This document shows positions 8,932 through 18,452 of a stretch of DNA of 43,024 nt, one piece after another (the first letter of the stretch is position 1; each line of letters opens with the position of its first letter). Source of the DNA: Bartonella elizabethae F9251 = ATCC 49927 (lineage in GTDB: Bacteria > Pseudomonadota > Alphaproteobacteria > Rhizobiales > Rhizobiaceae); assembly GCF_000518165.1 (NCBI RefSeq), contig NZ_KI912393.1, positions 7,501 to 50,524 of the forward strand. The letters run 5' to 3'. Made by a program: the position numbers and the translations under genes. Under the pieces are notes generated by a model. It ran no database searches, was not told where the DNA came from, and saw only the letters and a program-made list of their open reading frames with translations.

Positions 8932-10090
8932 GTGTTTACTCTCTTGGCATTGTTTTTGACTTTCGTTGGGTTTCTGTTTTCATATTCTGCTTCAATAGGG
9001 TTCTTTTCCAATCGTTCTGTTCTTATTTCATAGATTATGCTCATCCGATAGATACAATATCTTTGCACTTATGGGGATACAAAACTATGTCTTGCGAGAA
9101 TAGCTGTCTTTTATTTCAGATATGTTGGTCGGTGCTTTAAGGATTGGCTGTTAATTGATCAGAAAAGAGTAAAAGAACGCGCTTTATGAGAGGAATAATG
9201 CCGTAAAGTAAGAAATTGATGATGGCTTAATTGAAGGAATTTTTCCCTCTTTTATCAGATTATTTCCAAAATAACCCTCAACGATTTGGCTTTGATTGAT
9301 TTTTTTTAAAGGTTTTGATCTCTTTTGCATCTTCATTTGTGAAGATAAGAGTAAAGGGCGTAGAGGTGGAATTCTTGATTTCAAGAAGAGGAAAAGTCGG
9401 TATGTTCTTTAAAAAATATCTTTCTTTAAGATGTTTTTAACCTCTTTCACAATGAGACTTATGAAAATGGTATAGGGCAAGCACCGTTGAGCGTTATCGT
9501 TTTTGTGTTTCATAAAAGGATAAGCCAATACCATCACATACTTTGCCGATCTTCAATGTTGCAACAGCTTTTATATTTGTCCCGATGGTTGCATTCTTAT
9601 CGTTGAAAATGTTCATAAGAGGTATCGTTTTTGTTATCTTCCAATTTGTAATGTGTTCGTGAATGATTTTGGTTGATGCCATAAAGACAATTGAAATGAG
9701 AAGACTGTTAGGATTCCCACGAAAGGTATAAAAGCGTGCCCCTTATTAATTGGTTGTTATAAGAAGAAATCTACGAAATTTTATCGTCGGAAATACTCAA
9801 AATGATGGGACGCAAGGGGACAAGTCTGTGCTCTGTCTTATATTCTTTTCTTTTTGAATGGCTCCCTTGTTTTTGGGGATAAAATGGCATGACAAGGTTA
9901 TGAGGCAAAATAAATTTAAAGTGTGTCTCTGCCTACGCGTTATCCTTGCATGTATGTAATAGTTTCGTTGAAACGATGCCTCTAAAATATGTCTCTAAAG
10001 GGGGAAAATATTTTGAGGCATGAGAGGAAGTGAAAGGAAAAATTCTCATTTTCTAGGATTTTTTGAAGTCGTATTGTCTTTTTATGACAG
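8932..10090. other. Gene-poor region with decayed sequence
   Basis: More than 1.1 kb without a gene I can support. The small frames here (60-70 codons) have no recognisable motif and poor starts. One segment (9494-9710) belongs to a dispersed decayed repeat listed separately. The rest (9000-9490 and 9720-10090) looks like neutral decayed DNA; reductive genomes such as Bartonella carry many such stretches. Confidence 0.45.
9494..9710 (-). repeat. Decayed dispersed repeat, copy 2
   Basis: On the minus strand a 62-codon frame starts MASTKIIHEHITNWKI and contains VATLKIGKVCDGIGLSF. These align with the copy at 14361-14695, which gives VASIKTIRLHVTDG and GKVCNGEPV in two different frames. Order and spacing agree, so both come from one ancestral small protein. 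This copy is the least frameshifted and comes closest to the original reading. Function unknown. Confidence 0.5.
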
Positions 10091-10165
10091 CATGGTTTGC
10101 ATCTCAAATGATGAGAGATAAAATGGTGTAAGATTTTTGCACCCCATGTTTAGAGCGTTGGTGAA
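10091..10165 (-). pseudogene. Degenerate duplicate of the nfuA 3' end
   Basis: The 75 bases at 10091-10165 line up with 10219-10293 inside nfuA, an offset of about 128. Shared blocks include GATAAAATGG, CCCATGTTT and GAGCGTTG. The segment lies just beyond the nfuA stop and matches the codons for the C-terminal helix after the CxxC motif. It is a tandem partial duplication, not a working gene. Confidence 0.6.
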
Positions 10166-10210
10166 AAGAAATAATCCATGGGATTGTTTTATCTATTGAG
10201 GTGTCAATAC

Positions 10211-10789
10211 TTATTGTGGCATGGCTTCAACGCCTAAAACTTCAGGGATAAAATGGCGTAAAAGATTTTCAATCCCATGTTTGAGCGTTGCCGTTGAAGA
10301 GGGACATCCAGAGCAGGCGCCCCGCATATTGAGATAAACAATCCCATTTTCAAACCCGCGAAAAGTAATATCACCCCCATCATTGGCAACGGCTGGGCGT
10401 ATACGTGTTTCAAGCAGCTCTTTAATGGTTAAAACAATATCAGCGTCTTTTTCGTCATAAAATTCTTCATTAAGGGCATGGGCTTTTGCTTGTGTTGTAG
10501 CGTTGGTGGTAATGACAGGCTCATTGGAGAGAAAATGCTCCATAATTGTGCCTAAAATGACAGGTTTGAGATGTTGCCATTCCCCTTCTTTTTTGCTTAC
10601 AGTGATGAAATCATAGCCTAAAAAGACACCATTGACATTGGGAATATTAAACAGTTTAGCTGCCAAAGGTGAACTTTTAGCCGCTTCTTCACGGTCGCGA
10701 AACTCTAAGACGCCTTCAGAAAGGACCACCCGCCCTGGGAGAAATTTAAGTGTTGCAGGGTTTGGGGTGGTTTCAGTTTGAATAAACAT
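10211..10789 (-). CDS. NfuA-type Fe-S cluster carrier (Nfu_N + NifU C-terminal domain)
   Basis: The 192-residue product has the N-terminal Nfu domain (MFIQTETTPNPATLKFLPG, about 1-90) and a C-terminal NifU-like domain with the cluster-binding CSGC at residues 159-162, in the usual RGACSGCPSS setting. Members receive Fe-S clusters from the scaffold machinery and deliver them to client apoproteins. I chose ATG 10789 over the upstream in-frame ATG at 10807 because AAAGGAGAG sits directly before it. It is last in a minus-strand series murJ-trpS-usp-nfuA, with 62 bases between the usp stop and this start. Confidence 0.93.
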   Translation of the reverse strand: MFIQTETTPNPATLKFLPGRVVLSEGVLEFRDREEAAKSSPLAAKLFNIPNVNGVFLGYDFITVSKKEGEWQHLKPVILGTIMEHFLSNEPVITTNATTQAKAHALNEEFYDEKDADIVLTIKELLETRIRPAVANDGGDITFRGFENGIVYLNMRGACSGCPSSTATLKHGIENLLRHFIPEVLGVEAMPQ

Positions 10790-10851
10790 AGACTCTCCTT
10801 TTATCATGAAGAATTAGATAAGATCATTCCATTTTTAAAATATTATATTTT

Positions 10852-11343
10852 TTAGGCAATAGACTTAATATCTTCATCAGCAAGATTGCTAGGAATGACA
10901 ATGACAGGGATTGAAAAAGCTGTCCCTTTATTCCCGATTAATTGGATAAGCGGGCCTGGTCCTTCTGCATGTCCGCTAGCGGCTAAAACAATCAGTGCAA
11001 TTCTTTTATCTTCGTCAATCAGTTTAGAAATTTCATCAATTTTTTTTCCTTCACGCACCACTATTTCTGTTTCAAGCGCATGGGAAGTGCGGACATCACT
11101 GGCAATATCTCCTAATATTTTATGAGCACTTTGCGTTGATTCTGTGCGCATAACATTGTTTACACCCAGAAAATGTTGAAATTCTATACTATCAACAACA
11201 CAAAGCAAAACCAACGTTCTATTGGTGTTTTGAGCATGTTGTGCAGCAAACGCCACGGCACGCCGACACTCTGGTGTCTCATCGATGATGACAAGGTTTT
11301 TTTTCTTGGGCTCTTTTTTCGGATTTTTGGGTTTAGAAATCAT
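10852..11343 (-). CDS. Universal stress protein (UspA family)
   Basis: The 163-residue product has one Usp domain. It begins NLVIIDETPECRRAVAFAA, with VVREGKKIDEISKLI in the middle, and ends with the nucleotide-binding region: LAASGHAEGPGPLIQLIGNKG and then IPVIVIPS. This resembles the ATP-binding G-2x-G-9x-G(S/T) signature, with Lys-Gly-Thr at its end. Usp proteins are cytoplasmic stress-response factors without a single known reaction. It lies between trpS (62 bases upstream) and nfuA on the same strand; the trio is common in related alphaproteobacteria. Confidence 0.9.
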   Translation of the reverse strand: MISKPKNPKKEPKKKNLVIIDETPECRRAVAFAAQHAQNTNRTLVLLCVVDSIEFQHFLGVNNVMRTESTQSAHKILGDIASDVRTSHALETEIVVREGKKIDEISKLIDEDKRIALIVLAASGHAEGPGPLIQLIGNKGTAFSIPVIVIPSNLADEDIKSIA

Positions 11344-11405
11344 GCACTTTCTCTATTTTGTACAAACGATTTTTTTGCTTTCTACAGTTTTTTAGGGTAT
11401 TGTTT

Positions 11406-12476
11406 TTATGTATTGTGCAAAAATCCAACAATTTCACGAATTTTTTTCATATTTTCTTCTGCGAGCATACTAGCACGTTCTGCGCCATCATGCAAAACAG
11501 AGTCAATATAACCGCTTTCTTGATGAAGACGACGTAATTCTTCTGTTATAGGGGCAAGCTTATGGACGGCAAGGTCGGCTAGAGCTGTTTTAAAATGTGA
11601 AAATTGTTGACCAGAAAACTCTAAAAGAACCTTTTCTTTACTCACTTTGGCAAAGGCGGCATAAATACCAAGCAGGTTATCCACTTCTGGTCGTTCTTTT
11701 AAAGCGTCAAGAGAATCTGGAAGAGGCGCAGAATCCGTTTTGGCTTTGCGTATTTTTTGGGCGATAAGATCTGCATCGTCGGTCAAATTAATGCGTGAGA
11801 AATCTGAAGGATCTGATTTTGACATTTTTTTTGTCCCATCACGCAGGGACATAACGCGTGGGGCGGTTGTTCCAATCAGTGCTTCTGGGAGGGGAAAAAA
11901 GCTTGGTCTTTTTTCTTCATTCGTTGGCATAGAAATGCCAAAATTTAAGTCAGCAATACGGTGGGCATAATCATTGTTAAACTTTTGTGCAATATCGCGT
12001 GTGAGTTCAACATGCTGTTTTTGATCTTCCCCTACCGGAACATGCGTTGCACGATAGACTAAAATATCAGCCGCCATCAACGTGGGATAGGCAAAAAGCC
12101 CAAGGGATGCTTTTTCGCGATCTTTTCCTGCTTTATCTTTAAATTGTGTCATACGTTGAAGCCAACCGATACGCGCAACACAATTTAAAATCCAAGCGAG
12201 TTCAGCATGTTGAAAAACACGGGATTGATTGAAAATAATGTGTTTTTGGGGATCAATACCGGCGGCTAGAAAGGCGGCTGTCACTGTTCTGGTGGATTCC
12301 TGTAAAATAAGGGGGGCTGGGTTGACGGTGAGCGCATGCATATCCACAACACAATAGAGGCAGTGATAAGCGTTTTGTAGTTCAACCCAATTTTGAAGGG
12401 CTCCAAGATAATTGCCAAGATGTAAGTGACCACTCGGTTGTACGCCGGAAAAAACAAGGGGAGTGAAGGTATCCAT
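11406..12476 (-). CDS. trpS: Tryptophan--tRNA ligase
   Basis: A class I aminoacyl-tRNA synthetase of 356 residues. The HIGH-type motif is PSGHLHLGN at residues 14-22, and the KMSKS loop appears as [10 protein letters not shown] near residue 215. Between them is the [20 protein letters not shown] block typical of bacterial TrpRS. The length is usual. It follows murJ by 59 bases on the same strand, so the two are probably cotranscribed. Confidence 0.96.
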   Translation of the reverse strand: MDTFTPLVFSGVQPSGHLHLGNYLGALQNWVELQNAYHCLYCVVDMHALTVNPAPLILQESTRTVTAAFLAAGIDPQKHIIFNQSRVFQHAELAWILNCVARIGWLQRMTQFKDKAGKDREKASLGLFAYPTLMAADILVYRATHVPVGEDQKQHVELTRDIAQKFNNDYAHRIADLNFGISMPTNEEKRPSFFPLPEALIGTTAPRVMSLRDGTKKMSKSDPSDFSRINLTDDADLIAQKIRKAKTDSAPLPDSLDALKERPEVDNLLGIYAAFAKVSKEKVLLEFSGQQFSHFKTALADLAVHKLAPITEELRRLHQESGYIDSVLHDGAERASMLAEENMKKIREIVGFLHNT

Positions 12477-12535
12477 AGGAGTGTGCTTTCTAATTCAAGG
12501 TTATTCGTTTTATTATTTTTGACAAAGTATAGAGA

Positions 12536-14107
12536 TTATGGACGTTTTTTCAAATTTTTAAGCGTGTGAAAAAAGGAAAGGGGGTTGGATAAAAAATAGG
12601 CAATAAAATAGAGGGAGAATATGCCAAGCATGATCCCTGCTAAGGTACTGAAACGCAAGAAAAAGGAGGCTTTTGAAGATAAAGGAAAAGATAAAAATCC
12701 GTACACATGTAGTCCGTAATAGAGAACGAGTGCACTCAAAAGGGAAGCGATTATGAGGCATAATATTCGCTTGATCAGTTGGGTGTCATATTTCCAATAC
12801 CCTCGTTTGATGAGAACACCCCAAAGCAATAGGGTATTGACCCATCCAGAAGTAATTTCCGCAATAACAATGCCGCGTGCGGAAAAGGAAGGAAATAATG
12901 TTAAAGCGAGGCTGATATTGATGAAAACACAAATGCCCGTAAAAATCATCGGTGTTTTGGTATCTTCATGGGCAAAAAAATTAGGAATAAAGACCTTGAT
13001 GAGTACAAAAGCTGGAAGTCCTAGTCCATAAAGTTCCAATAACTGTGCAACATGCTGTGTTGATTGATCGGTAAATTGTCCACGTTCAAAGAGTAAACTA
13101 ACAATGGGGTGGGAGAGCAGCAAAAAAGCGATGGATGCTGGAAGCGTTAACAGGAGTGTAAATTCAATAGAGCGGTTTTGCAAATGGTGGGTTTCTTCCT
13201 GATTTTTGCTCCGCAACGCGCGGGTTAATTCTGGTAAAAGAACGGTTGCAACGGCAATGGCAATCACGCCTAGAGGCAATTGATAAAGACGATCAGCATA
13301 CATCAAAGAAGAGACAGCCCCTGATTGACTAGAAGCAATGTTGGTATTGATGAGCAAATTAATTTGTGTGATCCCACCCGTGATGGCTGCAGGGAACGCT
13401 AAGGTTAAGAGCTTGCGTACATTAGGGGTTAAATGGGGACGACGGAAGAAAATTTTCATGCCACTTTGACGTAGCGCAACCGCAATTAGGAAAAGTTGAA
13501 GAAGGCCTGCCGCCAACACACCCCAAGAGAGATTTAAGCCGATGTGCCAAGCGTCAAGTTGATAGATCCAAGCATAGGCGAGCACACCAATCAGAATAAT
13601 ATTTAAAAAGAGTGGCGCAACGGCGGCAATAAAATAGCGGCGCAAAGCATTGAGCATGCCCCCCATCATCGCAGCGAGCGACATGCAGGTTAAGTAAGGA
13701 AACATGATCGCAGTAAAATGAATGGTGGCATTAAATTTTGTGGCGTCTTCGCTAAAGCCTGGCGCAATAACGGTTCGCACCAAAAAAGGCATACTCAGTT
13801 CCATCGCAATGGTTAACAGTAAAAGCAGCGAAAAGAGAACACCAAAGACTTCTTCTGCAAATTTGCAGGCAGATTCTTGACCATCTTCAGTGATTTTTTT
13901 AGCAAAAAGAGGAATGAAAGCAGCATTAAAGGCACCTTCAGCAAAAAAACGGCGGAATGTATTGGGAAAACGAAAAGCAGCATTAAAAGCATCAGAAACA
14001 GGACCCGTCCCTAGCGCTGCTGCCATAAGCATTTCACGGATGAAGCCAAAAATACGGCTCATAAGGGTTCCGGAAGCAACTGTTGCAATTTTTTTAATCA
14101 ATGTCAT
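12536..14107 (-). CDS. murJ: Lipid II flippase MurJ (MviN)
   Basis: The 523-residue product is a polytopic inner-membrane protein of the MOP exporter superfamily with about 13-14 hydrophobic segments. It starts with the family hallmark SRIFGFIREMLMAAALGTGP and continues with DAFNAAFRFPNTFRRFFAEGAF. It moves lipid II across the inner membrane for peptidoglycan synthesis. It heads the minus-strand murJ-trpS-usp-nfuA group and borders the effector locus, separated by 1.1 kb of decayed DNA. Confidence 0.95.
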   Translation of the reverse strand: MTLIKKIATVASGTLMSRIFGFIREMLMAAALGTGPVSDAFNAAFRFPNTFRRFFAEGAFNAAFIPLFAKKITEDGQESACKFAEEVFGVLFSLLLLLTIAMELSMPFLVRTVIAPGFSEDATKFNATIHFTAIMFPYLTCMSLAAMMGGMLNALRRYFIAAVAPLFLNIILIGVLAYAWIYQLDAWHIGLNLSWGVLAAGLLQLFLIAVALRQSGMKIFFRRPHLTPNVRKLLTLAFPAAITGGITQINLLINTNIASSQSGAVSSLMYADRLYQLPLGVIAIAVATVLLPELTRALRSKNQEETHHLQNRSIEFTLLLTLPASIAFLLLSHPIVSLLFERGQFTDQSTQHVAQLLELYGLGLPAFVLIKVFIPNFFAHEDTKTPMIFTGICVFINISLALTLFPSFSARGIVIAEITSGWVNTLLLWGVLIKRGYWKYDTQLIKRILCLIIASLLSALVLYYGLHVYGFLSFPLSSKASFFLRFSTLAGIMLGIFSLYFIAYFLSNPLSFFHTLKNLKKRP

Positions 14108-15181
14108 AAAAAATATATCAGGTTTGTGGTAAAAGAAAAGCGGTGAGTAGAGAAATAAGCCGTTTTAAATCATAAAAATCTGATCTGTATTCCCATACAA
14201 GAATATATTTGTGCAGCGTTTTACGACGGTGTTTATCTTTCTGTCAACAATGGTTGCGTGAAGACTTTTAACATGCTCCTTGTTTTAGTTGCCTTACAAT
14301 TTTTATTGTTGCCATAAAATCATTAAAATTTCTTTTTCAAAATGAAATATGGAAGCGATATCATAACAGTTTAGGGATATAGAATGCCCCTTTCTCTCTA
14401 GGGGGGTGATGTTCGTGGAGCGTGTATTTAAATGCGCCGTGTTTTACATGAGAGACGTGACCCATTTGTGCGCTTATGAAGTAACAAACTGGCTCACCAT
14501 TACACACCTTTCCAGCTCTAGAATGTTGCGACAGACTTTGCATTTAGACGATTCATGAAAAGGCATTTTACTCTTTTCTTGAATCATTGTGATCCATACG
14601 TTAATCCCATCTGTAACGTGTAAACGAATGGTTTTGATTGATGCAACATAAAGAGATTTGAAATGAGAGAATCTTACGATTTTTGGAGCTCTCATTCAAC
14701 ATGCAAAGTAGTGAATACTCATCATAAATCAATTTATGATACCCTATTTAAAGATATGCAAATAAAATAAAAACGTGAAGCAATGCGCTATTTGCATTTT
14801 TGAAAAAGATAGAGGCTTTTAAAAGTTTGTCAGGCTGAGCTCAACGGTGATGGCAACGCTCATGTGAGGGGGGATACTTTTACAGCTTTATGTTCTCTCC
14901 AAATGAGGCAGCCTTCTTGTTTCAGAGATTCTATAAATAGAGGATGGCAAAACGTAATTTTTCAACAATATCTTGCCTGTTTTTAGCATCACTGGCAAGG
15001 GCATTATAGGGAATGAAAGGGATGAATGATCTTTTCAAAAATGACCAATCCTTATCAATTGTTCTGCTGAGATTCCTGTTCATCATTGATGGGGCTTTTT
15101 CTTCGTTTATTGAAAGTTTCTCTCTTATGGTTTTCGCATTTCGTTGACGCACGATTGATTTGCCGATGAAGGTAGGGGATA
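14108..15181 (-). repeat. Gene-poor spacer with decayed dispersed repeat (copy 3, about 14361-14790)
   Basis: About 1.1 kb between murJ and the effector genes without a supported gene. The part 14361-14790 is the best-preserved relative of the repeat at 5605-5860 and 9494-9710. On the minus strand it reads VASIKTIRLHVTDGINVWIT, then FHESS, then after a frame change AGKVCNGEPVCYF. A 73-codon frame at 14931-15152 has no recognisable motif. The promoter for murJ should lie close to 14110-14300. Confidence 0.5.
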
Positions 15182-15223
15182 AAGCTTATCTTTTTTACCC
15201 TCTCTGGTAAAAAAGATAAGCTT
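15182..15223 (-). terminator. 18-bp perfect hairpin ending the effector cluster
   Basis: AAGCTTATCTTTTTTACC (15182-15199) pairs without mismatch with 15206-15223 around CTCTCT. It starts 10 bases after the stop of the double-FIC Bep gene. It has internal A/T runs but no long T-tract after the stem on the minus strand, so it may act as terminator, 3' stabiliser, or both. Confidence 0.75.
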
Positions 15224-15233
15224 ATATGAATTT

Positions 15234-18200
15234 TTAGAGAGTCATGGCCTTTGCGTGCTCTGTTTTGTGAGAGGGCATATTTTTTTGTCTCTTGATGTTT
15301 TGATAGATGTTTTCTGGCATTTTTTGTGCTTTACTTGCTTCTTTATCAAGGGTGTTTGACCATGTTTTTTCAGTTTTTTTCTTGGATAATTGCTGTGGGA
15401 GAGATTGATGCTGCTTTGGTGCTAAGCGGTTACTCAATTGGTGGTCATAAAAAGCCAAGGGGTGTATATTTTGTTCTATCTCTTTTGTCTGCTTGACGAT
15501 TTCCAGAATCTCTTTTGCTTTGACAGCTGATGTGCCAAGACTCTTAGCCAGTTTTTCGGGATTATTTTCTTTTATTGCTTCATGCTCGCTTGAGGATAAG
15601 CGTTCATTGATTTTTTTGATATAAACTCTCATTTCACCTCTTAATTCAGGAGAGTTTGATAAGGTTTCTTGCTGCTGTTCTTTTGGCAAGGAGAGGAGAT
15701 TTTGCATCCAAACCTTAGGCATTGCGACCGACTGTTCACAGCGCCTTTGTTTGGCGTGATGGTCATGGAGAATGTCTCTTTCTGTTTGTTTAAAAATATT
15801 GATATAACAATCAATGGCTTTACAGAGGGGCAAAATATTGGCTTCAGCATTGGCACGCGCGTTATTTTTTATGCCCAATATATTGCTCCCAGACAACTGA
15901 GCAATCGATTGAGGAGATGTGGCAATTTGATAGGTAAGCTGTTCTCCTTCCCTGTGATTTTCATGGATTCTCTCAATTTTTTCCTGCAAAATATGTCGAT
16001 TGCCATAAATGATGTGGCACAAAGTTTCGATTTCTGTTCTTCTTGCTTGAAGTAATACGTTGTTTTTTATCCTCGTGGCAATTTCGCTGCTTGTAAGAGG
16101 CGCTATTTTTTCTGCGGGGATCAGCACCTCTTGTGGGTGTTGAGTGCTTGGTGCTGTAAAGGAGAGGGCATCACCCATTCTTAATGTTTGTATTTGCTCT
16201 GGTGTAAGATCTTTTTTATTTCCTATGATGAAAGTCCCGTTGGCATCAAGCATGAATCCGTTGGGGCCACTGCCTCTATAGAAGCCTGTATAGGTATGAC
16301 CTTCTTTTGCTGTCATAATCAGATGATGATGAATATTCTTAAGCCCAATATGTTTCATATTGTCTACGAATTCTTTTAGAATAAGTATTTTTTCTGGATT
16401 GGAGATATCTTCAAGCAGATGTTTCATCATGTCCTTATCGTTATGTGTTAGCGATGCAGTGCTGGCAAGGTTCATGCGTTTTTCTGTTACAAGAGAAAAG
16501 TCGAGTGTGTGTCCTGCTGCTTGAGCGAGTTTTTCAAAAAACATTCGTTGTGTGCGTCCATTACCTTCTCTGAAAGGGTGCGTATAGTTGAGCTGTATCA
16601 ACATTTCAGCGGCATGTTCAACAAACGTTTCGCGGGTTAAGCCTTTTAAGCTATTTGTTTCAGCAAGTGTTTTATCTAAATTTTTTAGTCCTTCTTGTAT
16701 TTGTTTTTTGGATGCAAAATGAACGCCGGCTTTTTTCATCTCTAGCATATAAGCAACGCTGCCATCTTCAAATGTAAATGGTTTATCGCGTGTTTGACCT
16801 GCCCATTCAAAAGTTTTTTTAAACAGGGTATGATGAATATATTGGAGATATGTGGAGCTTAGCCTTTGTGGTGGCTCTTCTTGGCGCAGATGAATGATTG
16901 CTTTTGCTGTATCATGGGCACATTGTTCTTTTAATTGTTCAGAGTCTTTTATTGCGTATTTATTTTTTAAAGTGATACTGTTTGGGTAAAAGAAATTATG
17001 GGACGCTGTATGATCTTTTTCGATGTTGGGCGATGAGGAGAATTTCTTCTGTGAGGTGAGAGGGGTGGTGTCCGTTTTCTCCCAGTATGCCATTGCTTTT
17101 GGGAGGGGCTGTTTTGCTCTTTTTTGATGGTCAGAGCTTGTTTCCTTGGTCATTTGGACAGATATTTGATCCGTTGTCGCTGTATGGCTCATCTCTAAAA
17201 TGGTTTCTTGGAAATCTTTTTGCGTTTGCTTCATAGAGGAAGCAGAGTGAACCATGGGTTGAGCCCTTTGTTCTTTTTCTTGCAGGCTTTGGGGCATACT
17301 TTTAACGCTGTCATTTAAAGCATGAGAGGCAATCCATGATGCAAAATGGGCTTTTTCTTTTCCCTTTGTTGGAATGGAGGCGCTGTCTTTGCTCTTTTCA
17401 GTTATTTCATCGTTTTTCAGAGCCTCTCTTTTTTCTTCTGGCAGCAATGTTTTTTGCTGGGTTTGTTGCTGTTTTTTGTCTGGGCTTTGAGCCTTTGGGG
17501 CTGTAAAGGAGAAGGTTTCACCACTTGTTAATGTTTGTATTTGTTCTGGTGTGAGATCTTTTTTATTTCCCAAGATGAGTATTCCTTGAGCATCCATCAT
17601 GAAGCCCTTGGCTCCACAGCCTCTATAGGTCCCATGATAGGTTTCGCCTTCTTTTGCAACGACAGTGAGATAATAATTTTTTTCACCCATTCCAAGCTTT
17701 TGCATAGAGTTGGTGAATTCTTGTAAAATGAGCAATTTTTCTGGATGGGAAATATCCTCAAGCAGATGCCTCATAGGTTCTGGATCACCCCGTTCCATGG
17801 CGGCCATGCGGACAAAGTCTTTGCGCTTTTTGCTCACAACAGAAAAATCAAGCGTATGGCCTGCTGCTTGAGCGAGTTTTTCAATAAACAGTCTCTTTGT
17901 ACGCCTATTACCCTCTCTGAAAGGATGCACGTGATGTAAATCGATCATTATTCCAGCAGCATGTTCAACAAATTCTTCGCGCATTAAGCCTTGTAAATTC
18001 TTTTTTTCAGCAAGAGTCTTATCTAATTTTTCTAGTCCCTCTTGTATTTTTCTGCCTATCGCAAAAGGCTTTGTAAATTCGGCTCTTTTCATAATGGGCA
18101 TAGAAGCAACAGTGTTATCTTCAAAGGTAAATGGTTTTTCGCGGGTATGGCCTGCCCATTCAAATGCATGAGAAAAAAGGCGATGATGAAGATATTTGAG

Positions 18201-18452
18201 ATAAGCAGCATCAAACTGTTCTGGTGGGGGCTCTTGGAGAAGTTTGATCATTTCTTTTTTGACATCATCAGAACAGCGTTCTTTTAAGATCTCTTTATCT
18301 TTAATACGGTATTTATTTTTAAGAACTTTGCTATTGGGATAGAAAAAATTTTGCGCGGCTTCATTGATTTGCTTTAAAACGGCTGCATCTATTTGTTGTT
18401 CTTGTAACTCTTCCTGTGTGGAGGAAGCACCCTGTTCTGTGTTTTCTTTCAT
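15234..18452 (-). CDS. Bep effector with two FIC domains (FIC-OB-BID stump-FIC-OB-BID)
   Basis: A 1072-residue protein. FIC domain 1 (about 35-235) has the motif HPFREGNRRTKR at 176-187, with Arg183 replacing the second Gly of GNGR. OB-like region 1 is about 255-320. A linker (320-485) begins like a BID domain (LLPEEKREALKNDEITEK) and ends with RAKQPLPKAMAY, very like Bep C-terminal tails. FIC domain 2 (about 485-685) has the canonical HPFREGNGRTQR at 625-636. OB region 2 (705-770), a BID domain (about 785-900) and a charged tail ending KAMTL follow. FIC enzymes usually transfer AMP to target hydroxyls, and BID plus tail is the VirD4 secretion signal. Only domain 2 has intact catalytic residues. 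AAGGA precedes ATG 18452 by about 7 bases. Last gene of the locus. Confidence 0.93.
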   Translation of the reverse strand: MKENTEQGASSTQEELQEQQIDAAVLKQINEAAQNFFYPNSKVLKNKYRIKDKEILKERCSDDVKKEMIKLLQEPPPEQFDAAYLKYLHHRLFSHAFEWAGHTREKPFTFEDNTVASMPIMKRAEFTKPFAIGRKIQEGLEKLDKTLAEKKNLQGLMREEFVEHAAGIMIDLHHVHPFREGNRRTKRLFIEKLAQAAGHTLDFSVVSKKRKDFVRMAAMERGDPEPMRHLLEDISHPEKLLILQEFTNSMQKLGMGEKNYYLTVVAKEGETYHGTYRGCGAKGFMMDAQGILILGNKKDLTPEQIQTLTSGETFSFTAPKAQSPDKKQQQTQQKTLLPEEKREALKNDEITEKSKDSASIPTKGKEKAHFASWIASHALNDSVKSMPQSLQEKEQRAQPMVHSASSMKQTQKDFQETILEMSHTATTDQISVQMTKETSSDHQKRAKQPLPKAMAYWEKTDTTPLTSQKKFSSSPNIEKDHTASHNFFYPNSITLKNKYAIKDSEQLKEQCAHDTAKAIIHLRQEEPPQRLSSTYLQYIHHTLFKKTFEWAGQTRDKPFTFEDGSVAYMLEMKKAGVHFASKKQIQEGLKNLDKTLAETNSLKGLTRETFVEHAAEMLIQLNYTHPFREGNGRTQRMFFEKLAQAAGHTLDFSLVTEKRMNLASTASLTHNDKDMMKHLLEDISNPEKILILKEFVDNMKHIGLKNIHHHLIMTAKEGHTYTGFYRGSGPNGFMLDANGTFIIGNKKDLTPEQIQTLRMGDALSFTAPSTQHPQEVLIPAEKIAPLTSSEIATRIKNNVLLQARRTEIETLCHIIYGNRHILQEKIERIHENHREGEQLTYQIATSPQSIAQLSGSNILGIKNNARANAEANILPLCKAIDCYINIFKQTERDILHDHHAKQRRCEQSVAMPKVWMQNLLSLPKEQQQETLSNSPELRGEMRVYIKKINERLSSSEHEAIKENNPEKLAKSLGTSAVKAKEILEIVKQTKEIEQNIHPLAFYDHQLSNRLAPKQHQSLPQQLSKKKTEKTWSNTLDKEASKAQKMPENIYQNIKRQKNMPSHKTEHAKAMTL

